In this document: positions 53,297 through 60,150 of the stretch, piece by piece
Numbering within the stretch: the stretch's first letter is position 1
How the letters are laid out: the number at the start of each line of letters is the position of its first letter
Source of the DNA: an uncultured Ruminococcus sp.
Lineage (GTDB): Bacteria; Bacillota; Clostridia; Oscillospirales; Acutalibacteraceae
Direction: 5' to 3'
DNA length: 64,000 nt
Assembly (NCBI GenBank): GCA_902799245.1
Contig: CADBZY010000004.1
Coordinates: forward strand, 114,838 to 178,837
Translations under genes and position numbers: made by a program
The notes under the pieces: model-generated
Told to the model about the DNA's origin: nothing
The model's database searches: none
What the model saw: only the letters and a program-made list of their open reading frames with translations

Positions 53297-53384
53297 GGAG
53301 AGTTGTCCGAGTGGTCGAAGGTGCAGCACTCGAAATGCTGTGTGGGGAAACTCACCTAGGGTTCGAATCCCTAACTCTCCGCCA
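53297..53384 (+). tRNA. tRNA-Ser (anticodon CGA)
   Basis: Class II tRNA. Acceptor GGAGAGT/ACTCTCC, anticodon stem CAGCA/TGCTG with loop CTCGAAA (anticodon CGA), a long variable arm (GTGGGGAAACTCAC), T arm GGTTCGAATCC, discriminator G and encoded CCA (53382-53384). It is the attachment gene of the neighbouring element. Confidence 0.95.
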
Positions 53385-53389
53385 CTGCC

Positions 53390-53430
53390 AAGAGCCGGAA
53401 AATGGAGGTTTTCAGGCTCTTTTCTTTTTT
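53390..53430 (+). terminator. Terminator after tRNA-Ser
   Basis: AAGAGCC (53390-53396) pairs with GGCTCTT (53415-53421), with inner GGAAAA/TTTTC pairing, followed by a T-rich tract. Confidence 0.82.
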
Positions 53431-53472
53431 CTTCGATGGGATTTTGGGTGGATTTTGGCTCGACTTTTCTCT

Positions 53473-53680
53473 GTTCTGCCCTCGGTTTTAGGCAGAACCG
53501 TTACAAAACACGCCTTTTGATTTGTAAGAAATGCACTAAAATCAACCATTTTCCCATTACAGCGGGTTATTCATTTGTATTCTGACTTGAATAAATCGAA
53601 TTGTGAAAATTTTGCTTAAATGCGCTTAGATCTTAACGGCTGTGAGCTGTTCTGCCCTGAATGGTTGGCAGAACGCTCAC
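53473..53680. repeat. GTTCTGCC-N10-GGCAGAAC palindromes (putative integrase arm sites)
   Basis: Two copies with identical geometry: GTTCTGCC (53473-53480) with GGCAGAAC (53491-53498), and GTTCTGCC (53649-53656) with GGCAGAAC (53667-53674), each with a 10-bp spacer. The second is further enclosed by TGTGAGC/GCTCACA. More single copies lie at 53231, 53244, 54952 (inverted) and 55002. They make up the only clear content of the 324-nt gap between tRNA-Ser and the integrase gene. A recombination-protein binding role is inferred. Confidence 0.65.
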
Positions 53681-53708
53681 AAAATTTTGATAAAAAATTT
53701 GTGCAATT

Positions 53709-54917
53709 TTACGATTCATCGGAAATGCTTTCCCACTGGCTGTTGAAGTTGCTGTTTTGAGGCAGAGCCAAGCCGCTTTCCATCGCCTGCGCGGAGGTCA
53801 GTTTAGACGTGTAGTCCAGATGGGCATAGATGTTCGCCGTGGTCGAAAAGTCGGAATGACCCAGCCATTCCTGAATCTGTTTCAGCGGAACGCCGTTCGC
53901 CAGCAGGAGCGACGCGCAGGAGTGGCGGAGATCATGAAAGCGCATACGGCGCAGTCCGTGCTTCTCGCAGAAATCGGGAAATTCCGTGGTGAGGTAGTTC
54001 GGCTTCATGCGGTTGCCCATTTCATCGACAAAGACATAGCCGTCATACTGATAATTGTAGCAGTCGCCGCAAATTGCCTTGTTGTACTCCTGCGCCTGTT
54101 TGACCTGCAAGAAATAGTCCTTGAAGGCTCCGACCAGCGGCAGCGTCCGCATACTGGATTTCGTTTTGGCTGCGTCCTGCGCCCAGTCCATGAGTCTGCC
54201 GTCCAGCTCCACCGTCGTGACCGTGTGAGAGACGGAAATGGTTCCGCGCTCAAAATCAATCGCGTCCCATTTCAATCCGACCACTTCCCCGCGGCGGAAT
54301 CCGTAAAAGGCGGCAACCATCACCGGCAGTTCCAGCTTGCTCCCTTTCAGCTCACGAAAGAGCGTTTCCATTTCTTCCGCCGAGAGAAAGACCGGCTGGA
54401 AGCTGTTCTTTTTCGGGCGGTCAACCTTGTCCGCGACATTCTTGGAAAGCATATCGGTTTTCACTGCGTATTTCAGCGCGGAGTGAATGACTGCATGATA
54501 ATGAATGACGGTGTTCGGCTTGACCACTTTCAGCTTTTCATTGTAGAATGTCTGAATATGGCTGGCTTCCAGATCGCACAGCTTCACCTTTGTTTTGCGG
54601 AAGTATGGTGCGATGGTGCTTCTTACCATGCCGGAATAAGAGGAATAGGTGGCGACGGCAATGCGCGTTTTGGCGACTTCCAGCCACTGCTCCAGATAAT
54701 CCGCGAAAAGCATATCCGAGCGCAAGCCTTCTTCCGTCACTTTGGGCGGCTCGTAGGAATTGCGTACCTTTGACAGCATGGCTTCCGCCTTGCGTTTGTT
54801 GCCTTTTTCGGGCAGTCCTGTGGGAATCCACGGACGGTTTCTTTTGCCGTTTTCATCGACGTAATTGAGGACTATGTAATAATAGCCCTTTTTCACTTCC
54901 AAATGTCCTGATACCAT
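53709..54917 (-). CDS. int: Tyrosine recombinase/integrase
   Basis: 402 residues. An N-terminal arm-binding region (about 1-60) and a SAM-like core-binding domain (65-165) precede the catalytic domain with Arg209 (YGFRRGEV), His328 and Arg331 (HDLRH), His354 (GHSD) and the nucleophile Tyr364 (IYAHLD). It resembles Tn916-type ICE/phage integrases of Firmicutes. GGAGG lies 8 nt before the ATG. It lies 325 bp from tRNA-Ser, the expected place for a tRNA-directed integrase. Likely promoter inside the nested palindrome 54952-55008. Confidence 0.95.
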   Translation of the reverse strand: MVSGHLEVKKGYYYIVLNYVDENGKRNRPWIPTGLPEKGNKRKAEAMLSKVRNSYEPPKVTEEGLRSDMLFADYLEQWLEVAKTRIAVATYSSYSGMVRSTIAPYFRKTKVKLCDLEASHIQTFYNEKLKVVKPNTVIHYHAVIHSALKYAVKTDMLSKNVADKVDRPKKNSFQPVFLSAEEMETLFRELKGSKLELPVMVAAFYGFRRGEVVGLKWDAIDFERGTISVSHTVTTVELDGRLMDWAQDAAKTKSSMRTLPLVGAFKDYFLQVKQAQEYNKAICGDCYNYQYDGYVFVDEMGNRMKPNYLTTEFPDFCEKHGLRRMRFHDLRHSCASLLLANGVPLKQIQEWLGHSDFSTTANIYAHLDYTSKLTSAQAMESGLALPQNSNFNSQWESISDES

Positions 54918-54951
54918 AATATTATCCTCCTGAAATATTGTAGATTTGTAA

Positions 54952-55008
54952 GCAGAACAGATTTTTCACGCGACAGTGCCTATTATATACCGTCGCAGAT
55001 TGTTCTGC
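54952..55008 (-). promoter_or_regulatory. Nested inverted repeats over the integrase promoter
   Basis: GCAGAACA (54952-54959) and TGTTCTGC (55001-55008) enclose GCGAC (54970-54974) and GTCGC (54992-54996). On the minus strand a TATAAT (54987-54982) sits at the centre and no good -35 is seen, so a DNA-binding protein may repress or activate the promoter here. The outer arms share the GTTCTGC motif of the tRNA-side repeats, so Int itself could bind. Confidence 0.6.
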
Positions 55009-55141
55009 CATTGTGCGATTGAAAATTCGCTAAAACGACTTTAGGGGTTCAAATTAACCGTACCCTTGACACGCCCACTTCACGACAAGATTTCGGCAAG
55101 CAGGCATGTCGGGAAGTTCAGTTGAAAAATTATTGCGTGAA

Positions 55142-56032
55142 TTAACGTGCGTTGTTGTTTCTCTCTCGCTGACGTTTCAGAAGCTCCAGCCCTTTCTGAA
55201 TATCCGCTTTCATCTGTGCCGCCGAGTAGCTTGCGGGAAAGTAACGGCTGAATTCGTCGCGCCGGAGCTTGATCTGCTCCACCTGATTCGGCTTGGGTTG
55301 TCCCATGATAGTGCGAATCAGGTCATCGTCGAGCGCGTCCACTTGCGACAGTCTTTTCAACTGAATGCTCTGTGCGTGAGACGGTGTGCAGTCGCAGTAT
55401 TCCATTGCGTCGAGCAAGGCGCGTTGTTCCGGCTCTTTCAAAAAGGAAATCTCCACGGCGGGACTCATCGCCATTCTTCCGTCGTCCACCATTTGAAGCA
55501 ATTCGGGAATCAGGTAGGTCAGGCGGATATACCGCTGAATCTGCCGTCCACTTTCGTCTGAAATCATGTCGGCGCTCTGCGTCGGACCGTTGGCGGACGC
55601 CTTGCCCTGATGCTTGATGGCTTCAAGCTTCATCTTGTAAGCAAAAGCCCTTTCGCTTGGCAGAATTTTTTCGCGCTGCAAATTCGCGTCTACCATGACA
55701 ATCACCGCCTCGTCGTCCGTCATTTCATGGACAATCACCGGCATGGTTTCTTTTCCCAGCAGTTTGTAAGCCGCCAGACGCCTGTGACCGGAAATCAGTT
55801 CGTATTCCCCATTGGGTAACGGTCGCGCCAGTGCGGGCGTAATAACGCCGATGGCGAGAATGCTCTCTGACATTCTTTTCAGTTCATCATCGTTCAAGAC
55901 TTTGAACGGATGATTTTTGAACGGGTGAAGCTGATCAAGCGGAATGTTTTGCACCTCAATGGAGCTGCTTGACTGTTTTTCTCCGTTCTGTCTGTCCAAT
56001 GCGTTGACCAATTCATCAATTCTGCTTTTCAT
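55142..56032 (-). CDS. ParB/Spo0J-family partition protein
   Basis: 296 residues. The N-terminal ParB/Srx CTPase-type domain has IPLDQLHPFKNHPFKV, LARPLPNGEYELISGHRRLAAYKLLG and NLQREKILPSERAFAYKMKLEA; a helix-turn-helix follows (about 165-215) and a helical C-terminus. It resembles plasmid/ICE ParB that acts with iteron-type DNA. No ParA is encoded next to it. The start has AAGGGGG about 11 nt upstream and overlaps the end of the small RHH gene by 17 nt. Confidence 0.88.
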   Translation of the reverse strand: MKSRIDELVNALDRQNGEKQSSSSIEVQNIPLDQLHPFKNHPFKVLNDDELKRMSESILAIGVITPALARPLPNGEYELISGHRRLAAYKLLGKETMPVIVHEMTDDEAVIVMVDANLQREKILPSERAFAYKMKLEAIKHQGKASANGPTQSADMISDESGRQIQRYIRLTYLIPELLQMVDDGRMAMSPAVEISFLKEPEQRALLDAMEYCDCTPSHAQSIQLKRLSQVDALDDDLIRTIMGQPKPNQVEQIKLRRDEFSRYFPASYSAAQMKADIQKGLELLKRQRERNNNAR

Positions 56033-56198
56033 GATTCATCGTACCCCCTTCGCTTGCTGCTGCCTTTTTTCCGCAAGCCAGTCGGCGCAGATATTCCGAT
56101 ACGCTCAGTTGGCAATGCGCGGCACAGCGTTCAATGAGACGTTTTTCTTCCTCCGTGACACGGATATTGATACCGTGCGTGCGTTTTCTGTTCCCCAT
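56016..56198 (-). CDS. Small ribbon-helix-helix (MobC-like) protein
   Basis: 60 residues: RTHGINIRVTEEEKRLIERCAAHCQLSVSEYLRRLACGKK is a ribbon-helix-helix fold as in relaxosome accessory (MobC/CopG-type) proteins. It is too short for a full MobC and may regulate the parB/repA region, whose repeats start 20 bp upstream. GGAGG lies 9 nt before the ATG. Confidence 0.75.
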   Translation of the reverse strand: MGNRKRTHGINIRVTEEEKRLIERCAAHCQLSVSEYLRRLACGKKAAASEGGTMNHEKQN

Positions 56199-56218
56199 TT
56201 TTCGTATCCTCCTGTTTG

Positions 56219-56451
56219 TGACAGATGTGACAGAAATGACAGATTATTTTCCCCACCTGCAATCTGTCATAACTGTCATTGCTGTCACTGAGTAAAGTTA
56301 AAATTCTCTTTTATATAAGTCACTTTGTCTTATATCAAATTGTTTTCGCTCATTTCTCCCTTTCTTTTTGTGACAGATGTGACGGGAATGACGGTTTTTA
56401 ACCCCTACCCGAAATTAACTGTCACAACTGTCATTTCTGTCATTGCTGTCA
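56219..56451. repeat. TGACAG iteron-like array (13 copies, 9-bp period)
   Basis: Two blocks. In block 1, TGACAG at 56219, 56228 and 56237 faces CTGTCA at 56264, 56273 and 56282. In block 2, TGACAG/TGACGG at 56371, 56380 and 56389 faces CTGTCA at 56419, 56428, 56437 and 56446. Period is 9 bp in each run, with AT-rich DNA (56290-56370) between the blocks. The last run is also the 3' end of repA and encodes NDSNDRNDSCDS. Arrays of this kind next to rep genes are usually replication or control sites; here that is inferred. Confidence 0.75.
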
Positions 56452-57443
56452 TTTTTCTCGTGAAATTGCAGCATAATCAGCCGCTTGCTGCCGGTTCGCT
56501 TGGTGTCGTAAGTTACGCCCATCGGCACCAGAATGTCATAGTAGAAATGGCTGATCAGGCGGGTTACGGAAATGTGATTGACTTCCGTTTCTCCCATTGC
56601 TTCCACAAGCTCCGTTGCCGTTCCCGTCCATTCCTGCCGCGATTTGACGAAATCCACCAGCCGGAACAGGAATGGCGGGATTGCCTCGTTTTTCATTTCT
56701 TCCTCGGATTTCTTCTCGGTCAGCTCCCAGACACGTTCCTCAAACCGGAGCTTGAGCTGCTGCATTTCAATGTCGCGTCCCTTAGCCGTCAGCGTGGCGG
56801 TGTCGCTTGTTGCGGTGGTGCGCTTGAGCAGATAGGCGGTGTCAACCGCGCCTGTAATGCCGGTGGAGCCGGAAATCTGATTGAACGGGTCGTCGCTGTC
56901 CTTCGTCTTCCTCAGATGATGCACCAGCATGATGGAGATGTTCTTTTCATCCGCAATGCTTTTGAGTGCGCAGATGTCGTCGTAATCGTCGCCGTACATG
57001 CCGTTCTTGCCGCTTGCGGCTTTGGTGTTGCGGATTTTTTGCAGCGTGTCGATGATGACGAACTTGGTGTTCGGGTACTTTTTCAGAAAAGAAGTGATCT
57101 GTTCCTCCAGCCCGCCGCCGAGCTGCTCACTGATGACCGCAAATCGCAGATTCTCCGGTGCTTCCTCGGTCAGATAATACAAACGGTTCTGAATGCGGTT
57201 GTAGGTGTCCTCCAGGCACAGATACAGCACGTCACACGCCAGCGTCGGAGAATCCCAGACGGGATTGCCTTGCGCCACCTGCAAGCCCAGCCAGAGCATG
57301 AGCCAGCTCTTGCCGATCTTCGACGAGCCGCACAGAATGCCCACTCCCTGCGGAATCAAGCCCTCCACGATGAACATTGTTTTCTCAAACGGAGTCGCCA
57401 TCAGCGTTTCGGCGTCGATCGTAACCAGTTCGTTACCCAACAT
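56415..57443 (-). CDS. RepA-like AAA/RecA-fold replication ATPase
   Basis: 342 residues. Walker A GSSKIGKS (39-46), CDVLYLCLED, Walker B KFVIIDTLQ and LVHHLRKT with GSTGITGAVD place it in the RepA/RSF1010-type hexameric helicase-like (AAA_25) group found on plasmids and integrative elements. A C-terminal winged-helix-like part follows (WTGTATELVEAMGETEVNHISVTRLI). ATG at 57443 overlaps the end of the HTH gene by 11 nt and has an AGGTGAGGGG ribosome site; the longer reading to 57482 is rejected. The final 12 residues are encoded by the TGACAG repeats. Confidence 0.85.
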   Translation of the reverse strand: MLGNELVTIDAETLMATPFEKTMFIVEGLIPQGVGILCGSSKIGKSWLMLWLGLQVAQGNPVWDSPTLACDVLYLCLEDTYNRIQNRLYYLTEEAPENLRFAVISEQLGGGLEEQITSFLKKYPNTKFVIIDTLQKIRNTKAASGKNGMYGDDYDDICALKSIADEKNISIMLVHHLRKTKDSDDPFNQISGSTGITGAVDTAYLLKRTTATSDTATLTAKGRDIEMQQLKLRFEERVWELTEKKSEEEMKNEAIPPFLFRLVDFVKSRQEWTGTATELVEAMGETEVNHISVTRLISHFYYDILVPMGVTYDTKRTGSKRLIMLQFHEKNDSNDRNDSCDS

Positions 57444-57663
57444 TCCCCTCACCTTGCCTTTCCATAACGTAATTGATGACACTGACCTTCGGGATTTTGA
57501 AGGCGTTCCCGATTTTCAGACCGGAAATCGAGCCTTTGTTAATCAGATCGTAAGCCAGATGTCGGCTGATGCCCAACATGCGTTGCAGTTGGGCGACGGT
57601 GACAATGTCCGGATAATCCGGAAACATCATCTGATAGAGTTCTCTCAACTCACTCTTCTTCAT
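57433..57663 (-). CDS. Excisionase/MerR-type helix-turn-helix protein
   Basis: 76 residues. PDIVTVAQLQRMLGISRHLAYDLINKGSISGLKIGNAFKIPKVSVINYV is a typical HTH_17 (excisionase family) domain with a wing. Such proteins act as recombination directionality factors or replication regulators. Its ribosome site AAGGGAG is inside an inverted repeat (see 57673-57756), so translation may be controlled. Overlaps and probably couples to repA. Confidence 0.85.
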   Translation of the reverse strand: MKKSELRELYQMMFPDYPDIVTVAQLQRMLGISRHLAYDLINKGSISGLKIGNAFKIPKVSVINYVMERQGEGNVG

Positions 57664-57672
57664 AGTAAATCA

Positions 57673-57756
57673 ACTCCCTTCATGCTATGTAACGGAAAAC
57701 GCAAGGGAGTATTTTTACAGCCGCAGATTTCGACATTTCGTTAAAACCTGCGGCTG
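57673..57756 (-). promoter_or_regulatory. Leader with ribosome-site-sequestering hairpin before the HTH gene
   Basis: On the minus strand ACTCCCTT (57710-57703) pairs with AAGGGAGT (57680-57673), which contains the Shine-Dalgarno sequence of the HTH gene. Just upstream another 9-bp stem, CAGCCGCAG (57718-57726) with CTGCGGCTG (57748-57756), is followed by A's rather than T's and so is not a terminator. Together they suggest translational control of the HTH-repA pair. Confidence 0.6.
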
Positions 57757-57767
57757 CACATCATATT

Positions 57768-59138
57768 TTATCTTGATTGTTTATCTTTACCGTCGCGCTT
57801 TCGTTCCTCTCCTGATTCCATTTGTCGCTCCTGCTCCATCAGTTCCCTGATTTTCGGAATGTGTTCTTCAATGCGGTCGGCAATTTTCTTTTGTTTGCGG
57901 AGAGGTGTGATTTTCTTGGTAATTGCCTTGCACCGGTCTTTCAAAGCGATTTCTTCCTCCGGCGATTTCACGCGGCGGAGCTTGCAGCGCAGCGAATAGC
58001 GTTCCTGCTCCAATGTTGCAATATCGGAATCCAGTCCCTCACACCATTTGGCAAAATCCTGCGGCGATTCAATCGCGTTGTCGCAGAGCAGACGGTATTC
58101 TTCCAGATACCGGTCGAGCCTGCGAATTTCTGCACACATGGCGGGAGAAAGCGGACGGTTGCTCTGCCGGTCAGGATGATTGACCGTGCAGAGTTGCAGA
58201 AGTTCCACAAAAATCTGAAAAAGCAGCGTGACGGAATCCATGCGCTCGGCGCGGTGAAGGTTGTATTCCAGTTCGAGCAGCGGTTTTCTCTTCCGAGACG
58301 GTACCACCACCATAAACAACCCCGGCTTGCGCTGATTTTCAATCATCTTCTGCCGAATGGAATCCTTGCTGTATTCTTCGCCCAGACTTTCCAGACGGAC
58401 TGCCCGTTTCCAGCCTTTCGCTTTCACGGACGGATATTGATAACGGAAGTCGCGTTCAAAGCGGTAGCCAAGTCCTTTCAGATACCGTTCCAATGCTTGA
58501 AAGGTGCTGCATTTGGAAATCGCTTCGTCCACGTCTTTCCGTAAAATGTCACGGTGCGTGAGCTGACCGGACTGATGAATCCAGTGTGCTTTCTTGTTGC
58601 CGTAGAAATGGCGGAACGGAATCACCAACTTCCCGTGTTCGCGGCAGACTTCGTCCGAGATTTCCCGCAGCCGGATGTGGTCGCAGATATGATTTTCAAA
58701 TTTCCTGCCAGACTTGAACGATACGGAATTTATGATGATGTGATTGTGAATATTATCTGTGTTCAGGTGTGTGGTAACGACAACCTCATATTCATCGCCC
58801 CACATTCGCCGTGCTGTTTCCATTCCAATTTGGTGCGCTTCTTTCGGTGTGACTTCACCTGTCACAAAGCTCTGATAGCCGTGATAAGCGACATTCCCGC
58901 CGAGTTTGCCGAAGCGTCGTTTGGTATCCATCATGCACTGATAAGCTCTCTGTTTCGGGCAGTTGATGGCTGAGACATACATCTTTTGGTCGGTTTTTCG
59001 CCCGTTTTCCGCATAGCTGAGTGCCGCCCACAGATCGTCGTCCAGAAATCGCTTGTCAATGGTCTTGTCAGGATTTTCCGCATAATCAATCACATCTTTC
59101 AATCGGGACTTGACTGGCCAGAATCCTGTACTTGCCAT
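57768..59138 (-). CDS. MobA/relaxase family mobilization nuclease (MOBP-like)
   Basis: 456 residues. The relaxase domain has the metal-binding histidine triad in HLNTDNIHNHIIINS (His124, His131, His133), an N-terminal GFWPVKSRLKDVIDYAENPDKT in which Tyr19 is the probable nicking residue, and a Lys/Arg-rich coiled-coil C-terminal part. It nicks oriT to start conjugative transfer in trans with a helper system, since no type IV secretion genes are in the window. GGAGG lies 7 nt before the ATG within mobC; overlap with mobC is 40 nt. Confidence 0.92.
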   Translation of the reverse strand: MASTGFWPVKSRLKDVIDYAENPDKTIDKRFLDDDLWAALSYAENGRKTDQKMYVSAINCPKQRAYQCMMDTKRRFGKLGGNVAYHGYQSFVTGEVTPKEAHQIGMETARRMWGDEYEVVVTTHLNTDNIHNHIIINSVSFKSGRKFENHICDHIRLREISDEVCREHGKLVIPFRHFYGNKKAHWIHQSGQLTHRDILRKDVDEAISKCSTFQALERYLKGLGYRFERDFRYQYPSVKAKGWKRAVRLESLGEEYSKDSIRQKMIENQRKPGLFMVVVPSRKRKPLLELEYNLHRAERMDSVTLLFQIFVELLQLCTVNHPDRQSNRPLSPAMCAEIRRLDRYLEEYRLLCDNAIESPQDFAKWCEGLDSDIATLEQERYSLRCKLRRVKSPEEEIALKDRCKAITKKITPLRKQKKIADRIEEHIPKIRELMEQERQMESGEERKRDGKDKQSR

Positions 59139-59446
59139 TTCGTCGCCTCCTTCCTGATTTCAGCCGCCGTCTGTTTCGGCGGTTCTGTGATAGCTGCATG
59201 GATTTCATCAAACAGCTTCAAAGCAGCGGTTTCCGTTGCCGGTGACAAATCGCGGTTGAGCAGTTCGCTCAGACTTGCGGATAAACTGTAAAAACTGTCG
59301 GGGACGGACTTTTTCGGCATGTAACCCAATGCCCGTCTGCGGATATATTCAGCGGTAGAAAGACCGCAGCTTTTCGCTAATCCGTCGATCTTCTCCTTTT
59401 CTTGCGAGGAAACACGGAGATACAGCCGTGTGGATTTTTCTTTCAT
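59099..59446 (-). CDS. MobC-like relaxosome accessory protein
   Basis: 115 residues. An N-terminal ribbon-helix-helix (RLYLRVSSQEKEKIDGLAKSCGLSTAEYIRRRALGY) is followed by a helical region typical of MobC. It binds near oriT and helps the relaxase. AAGGAAGGG precedes the ATG. It is the first gene of the mobC-mobA unit, with the candidate oriT 50-100 bp upstream. Confidence 0.88.
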   Translation of the reverse strand: MKEKSTRLYLRVSSQEKEKIDGLAKSCGLSTAEYIRRRALGYMPKKSVPDSFYSLSASLSELLNRDLSPATETAALKLFDEIHAAITEPPKQTAAEIRKEATKWQVQDSGQSSPD

Positions 59447-59498
59447 GCTATTCCCTTCCTTCTCTAAAAATGGGGTTAGGGGTGTCCCTTAATTCGTG

Positions 59499-59547
59499 AC
59501 AGTAGGCGCATGCTTACTGTTGCCTCGGAACTTGCCGCACAAGTTCC
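59499..59547. other. Candidate oriT
   Basis: Two inverted repeats: ACAGTA (59499-59504) with TACTGT (59515-59520), and a perfect 8-bp GGAACTTG (59527-59534) with CAAGTTCC (59540-59547), loop CCGCA. Position directly upstream of mobC-mobA and the presence of palindromes fit an origin of transfer. The nick site cannot be read from the sequence. Confidence 0.5.
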
Positions 59548-59673
59548 CTGCTTGCTACAGTGTAAGACGCGATCTTCCTCTAAAAAAATTCCTTTCTTTT
59601 CGCCTTACGCTGCAAGAACGTTTTTTCTCAAAAAATGCCGTCTTTTCATGCTCTAACCCTATTTCTAAGGGTG

Positions 59674-59816
59674 TGGCACGGAAAAACGGCATTTTTGGCA
59701 CGAATTTTTGAAAAGTGGCACGAAAACAGGTGGTTTTTGGCACAGAGTCCTTTTTGCGTGCCAAAACAAGCGATTTTTGGCACAACTCCGTGCCAAATCA
59801 GCCCAATTTTGGCACG
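59674..59816. repeat. Helically phased TTTTGGCAC array (candidate parC/centromere)
   Basis: Eight GGCAC cores: direct at 59675, 59697, 59717, 59739, 59779 and 59811; inverted (GTGCC) at 59758 and 59790. Distances are 22, 20, 22, 19, 21, 11 and 21 bp, near multiples of one helical turn. Several units extend to ATTTTTGGCAC(G/A). The array lies 118 bp beyond the end of parR. No real gene is seen in 59447-59934; reading frames there are repeat-driven. Confidence 0.75.
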
Positions 59817-59934
59817 CTCAGAAATTATCAAGGAAATCCTCTACAATTGCTTCGTTTTCTTCTGATTCTTGATTTGCCGATGGAGATTCTGAGGCGGGAG
59901 ACTGAAACAACTGGGAAAGTGAAAAGGCAGGCGT

Positions 59935-60150
59935 TTAACGCAGCTCCTTCCGAACCGCCGTCACAATGCGCTCGATCAGTGCGTCGTCACTGTCGGCTTT
60001 CTCCTGTGCGGCGAAATGCTCCAACAGGATTTCTATCAATGTTCGGTTTAACGAGCTTTCGCGCTGGTCAGTCTGACTTCGCAAGTATTCCCATGCTTGG
60101 CAATCGTCCGTCCGATTCAGATTGAAGCGGAGATTTACGCGCTGTTCCAT
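59935..60150 (-). CDS. ParR-like ribbon-helix-helix partition adaptor
   Basis: 71 residues. The N-terminal RVNLRFNLNRTDDCQAWEYLRSQ fits a ParR/CopG beta-strand-helix-helix unit, with a short acidic C-terminus that could contact the actin-like filament. Its ATG overlaps the ParM stop by one base (TGATG). Position and size match the adaptor of type II (actin-like) partition systems. Confidence 0.75.
   Translation of the reverse strand: MEQRVNLRFNLNRTDDCQAWEYLRSQTDQRESSLNRTLIEILLEHFAAQEKADSDDALIERIVTAVRKELR

Noticed and set aside
53757..54773. 338-residue open frame opposite the integrase gene
   Set aside because: Shadow of int; the minus strand has all catalytic residues and a good ribosome site.
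56325..57467. 380-residue open frame opposite repA
   Set aside because: Shadow frame; repA shows Walker A/B motifs on the other strand.
57822..58544. 240-residue open frame opposite the relaxase gene
   Set aside because: Shadow of mobA; no domain and no ribosome site.
59635..59865. Open frames (about 76 codons) in the GGCAC array
   Set aside because: They arise from the repeat itself in several frames and have no ribosome site.
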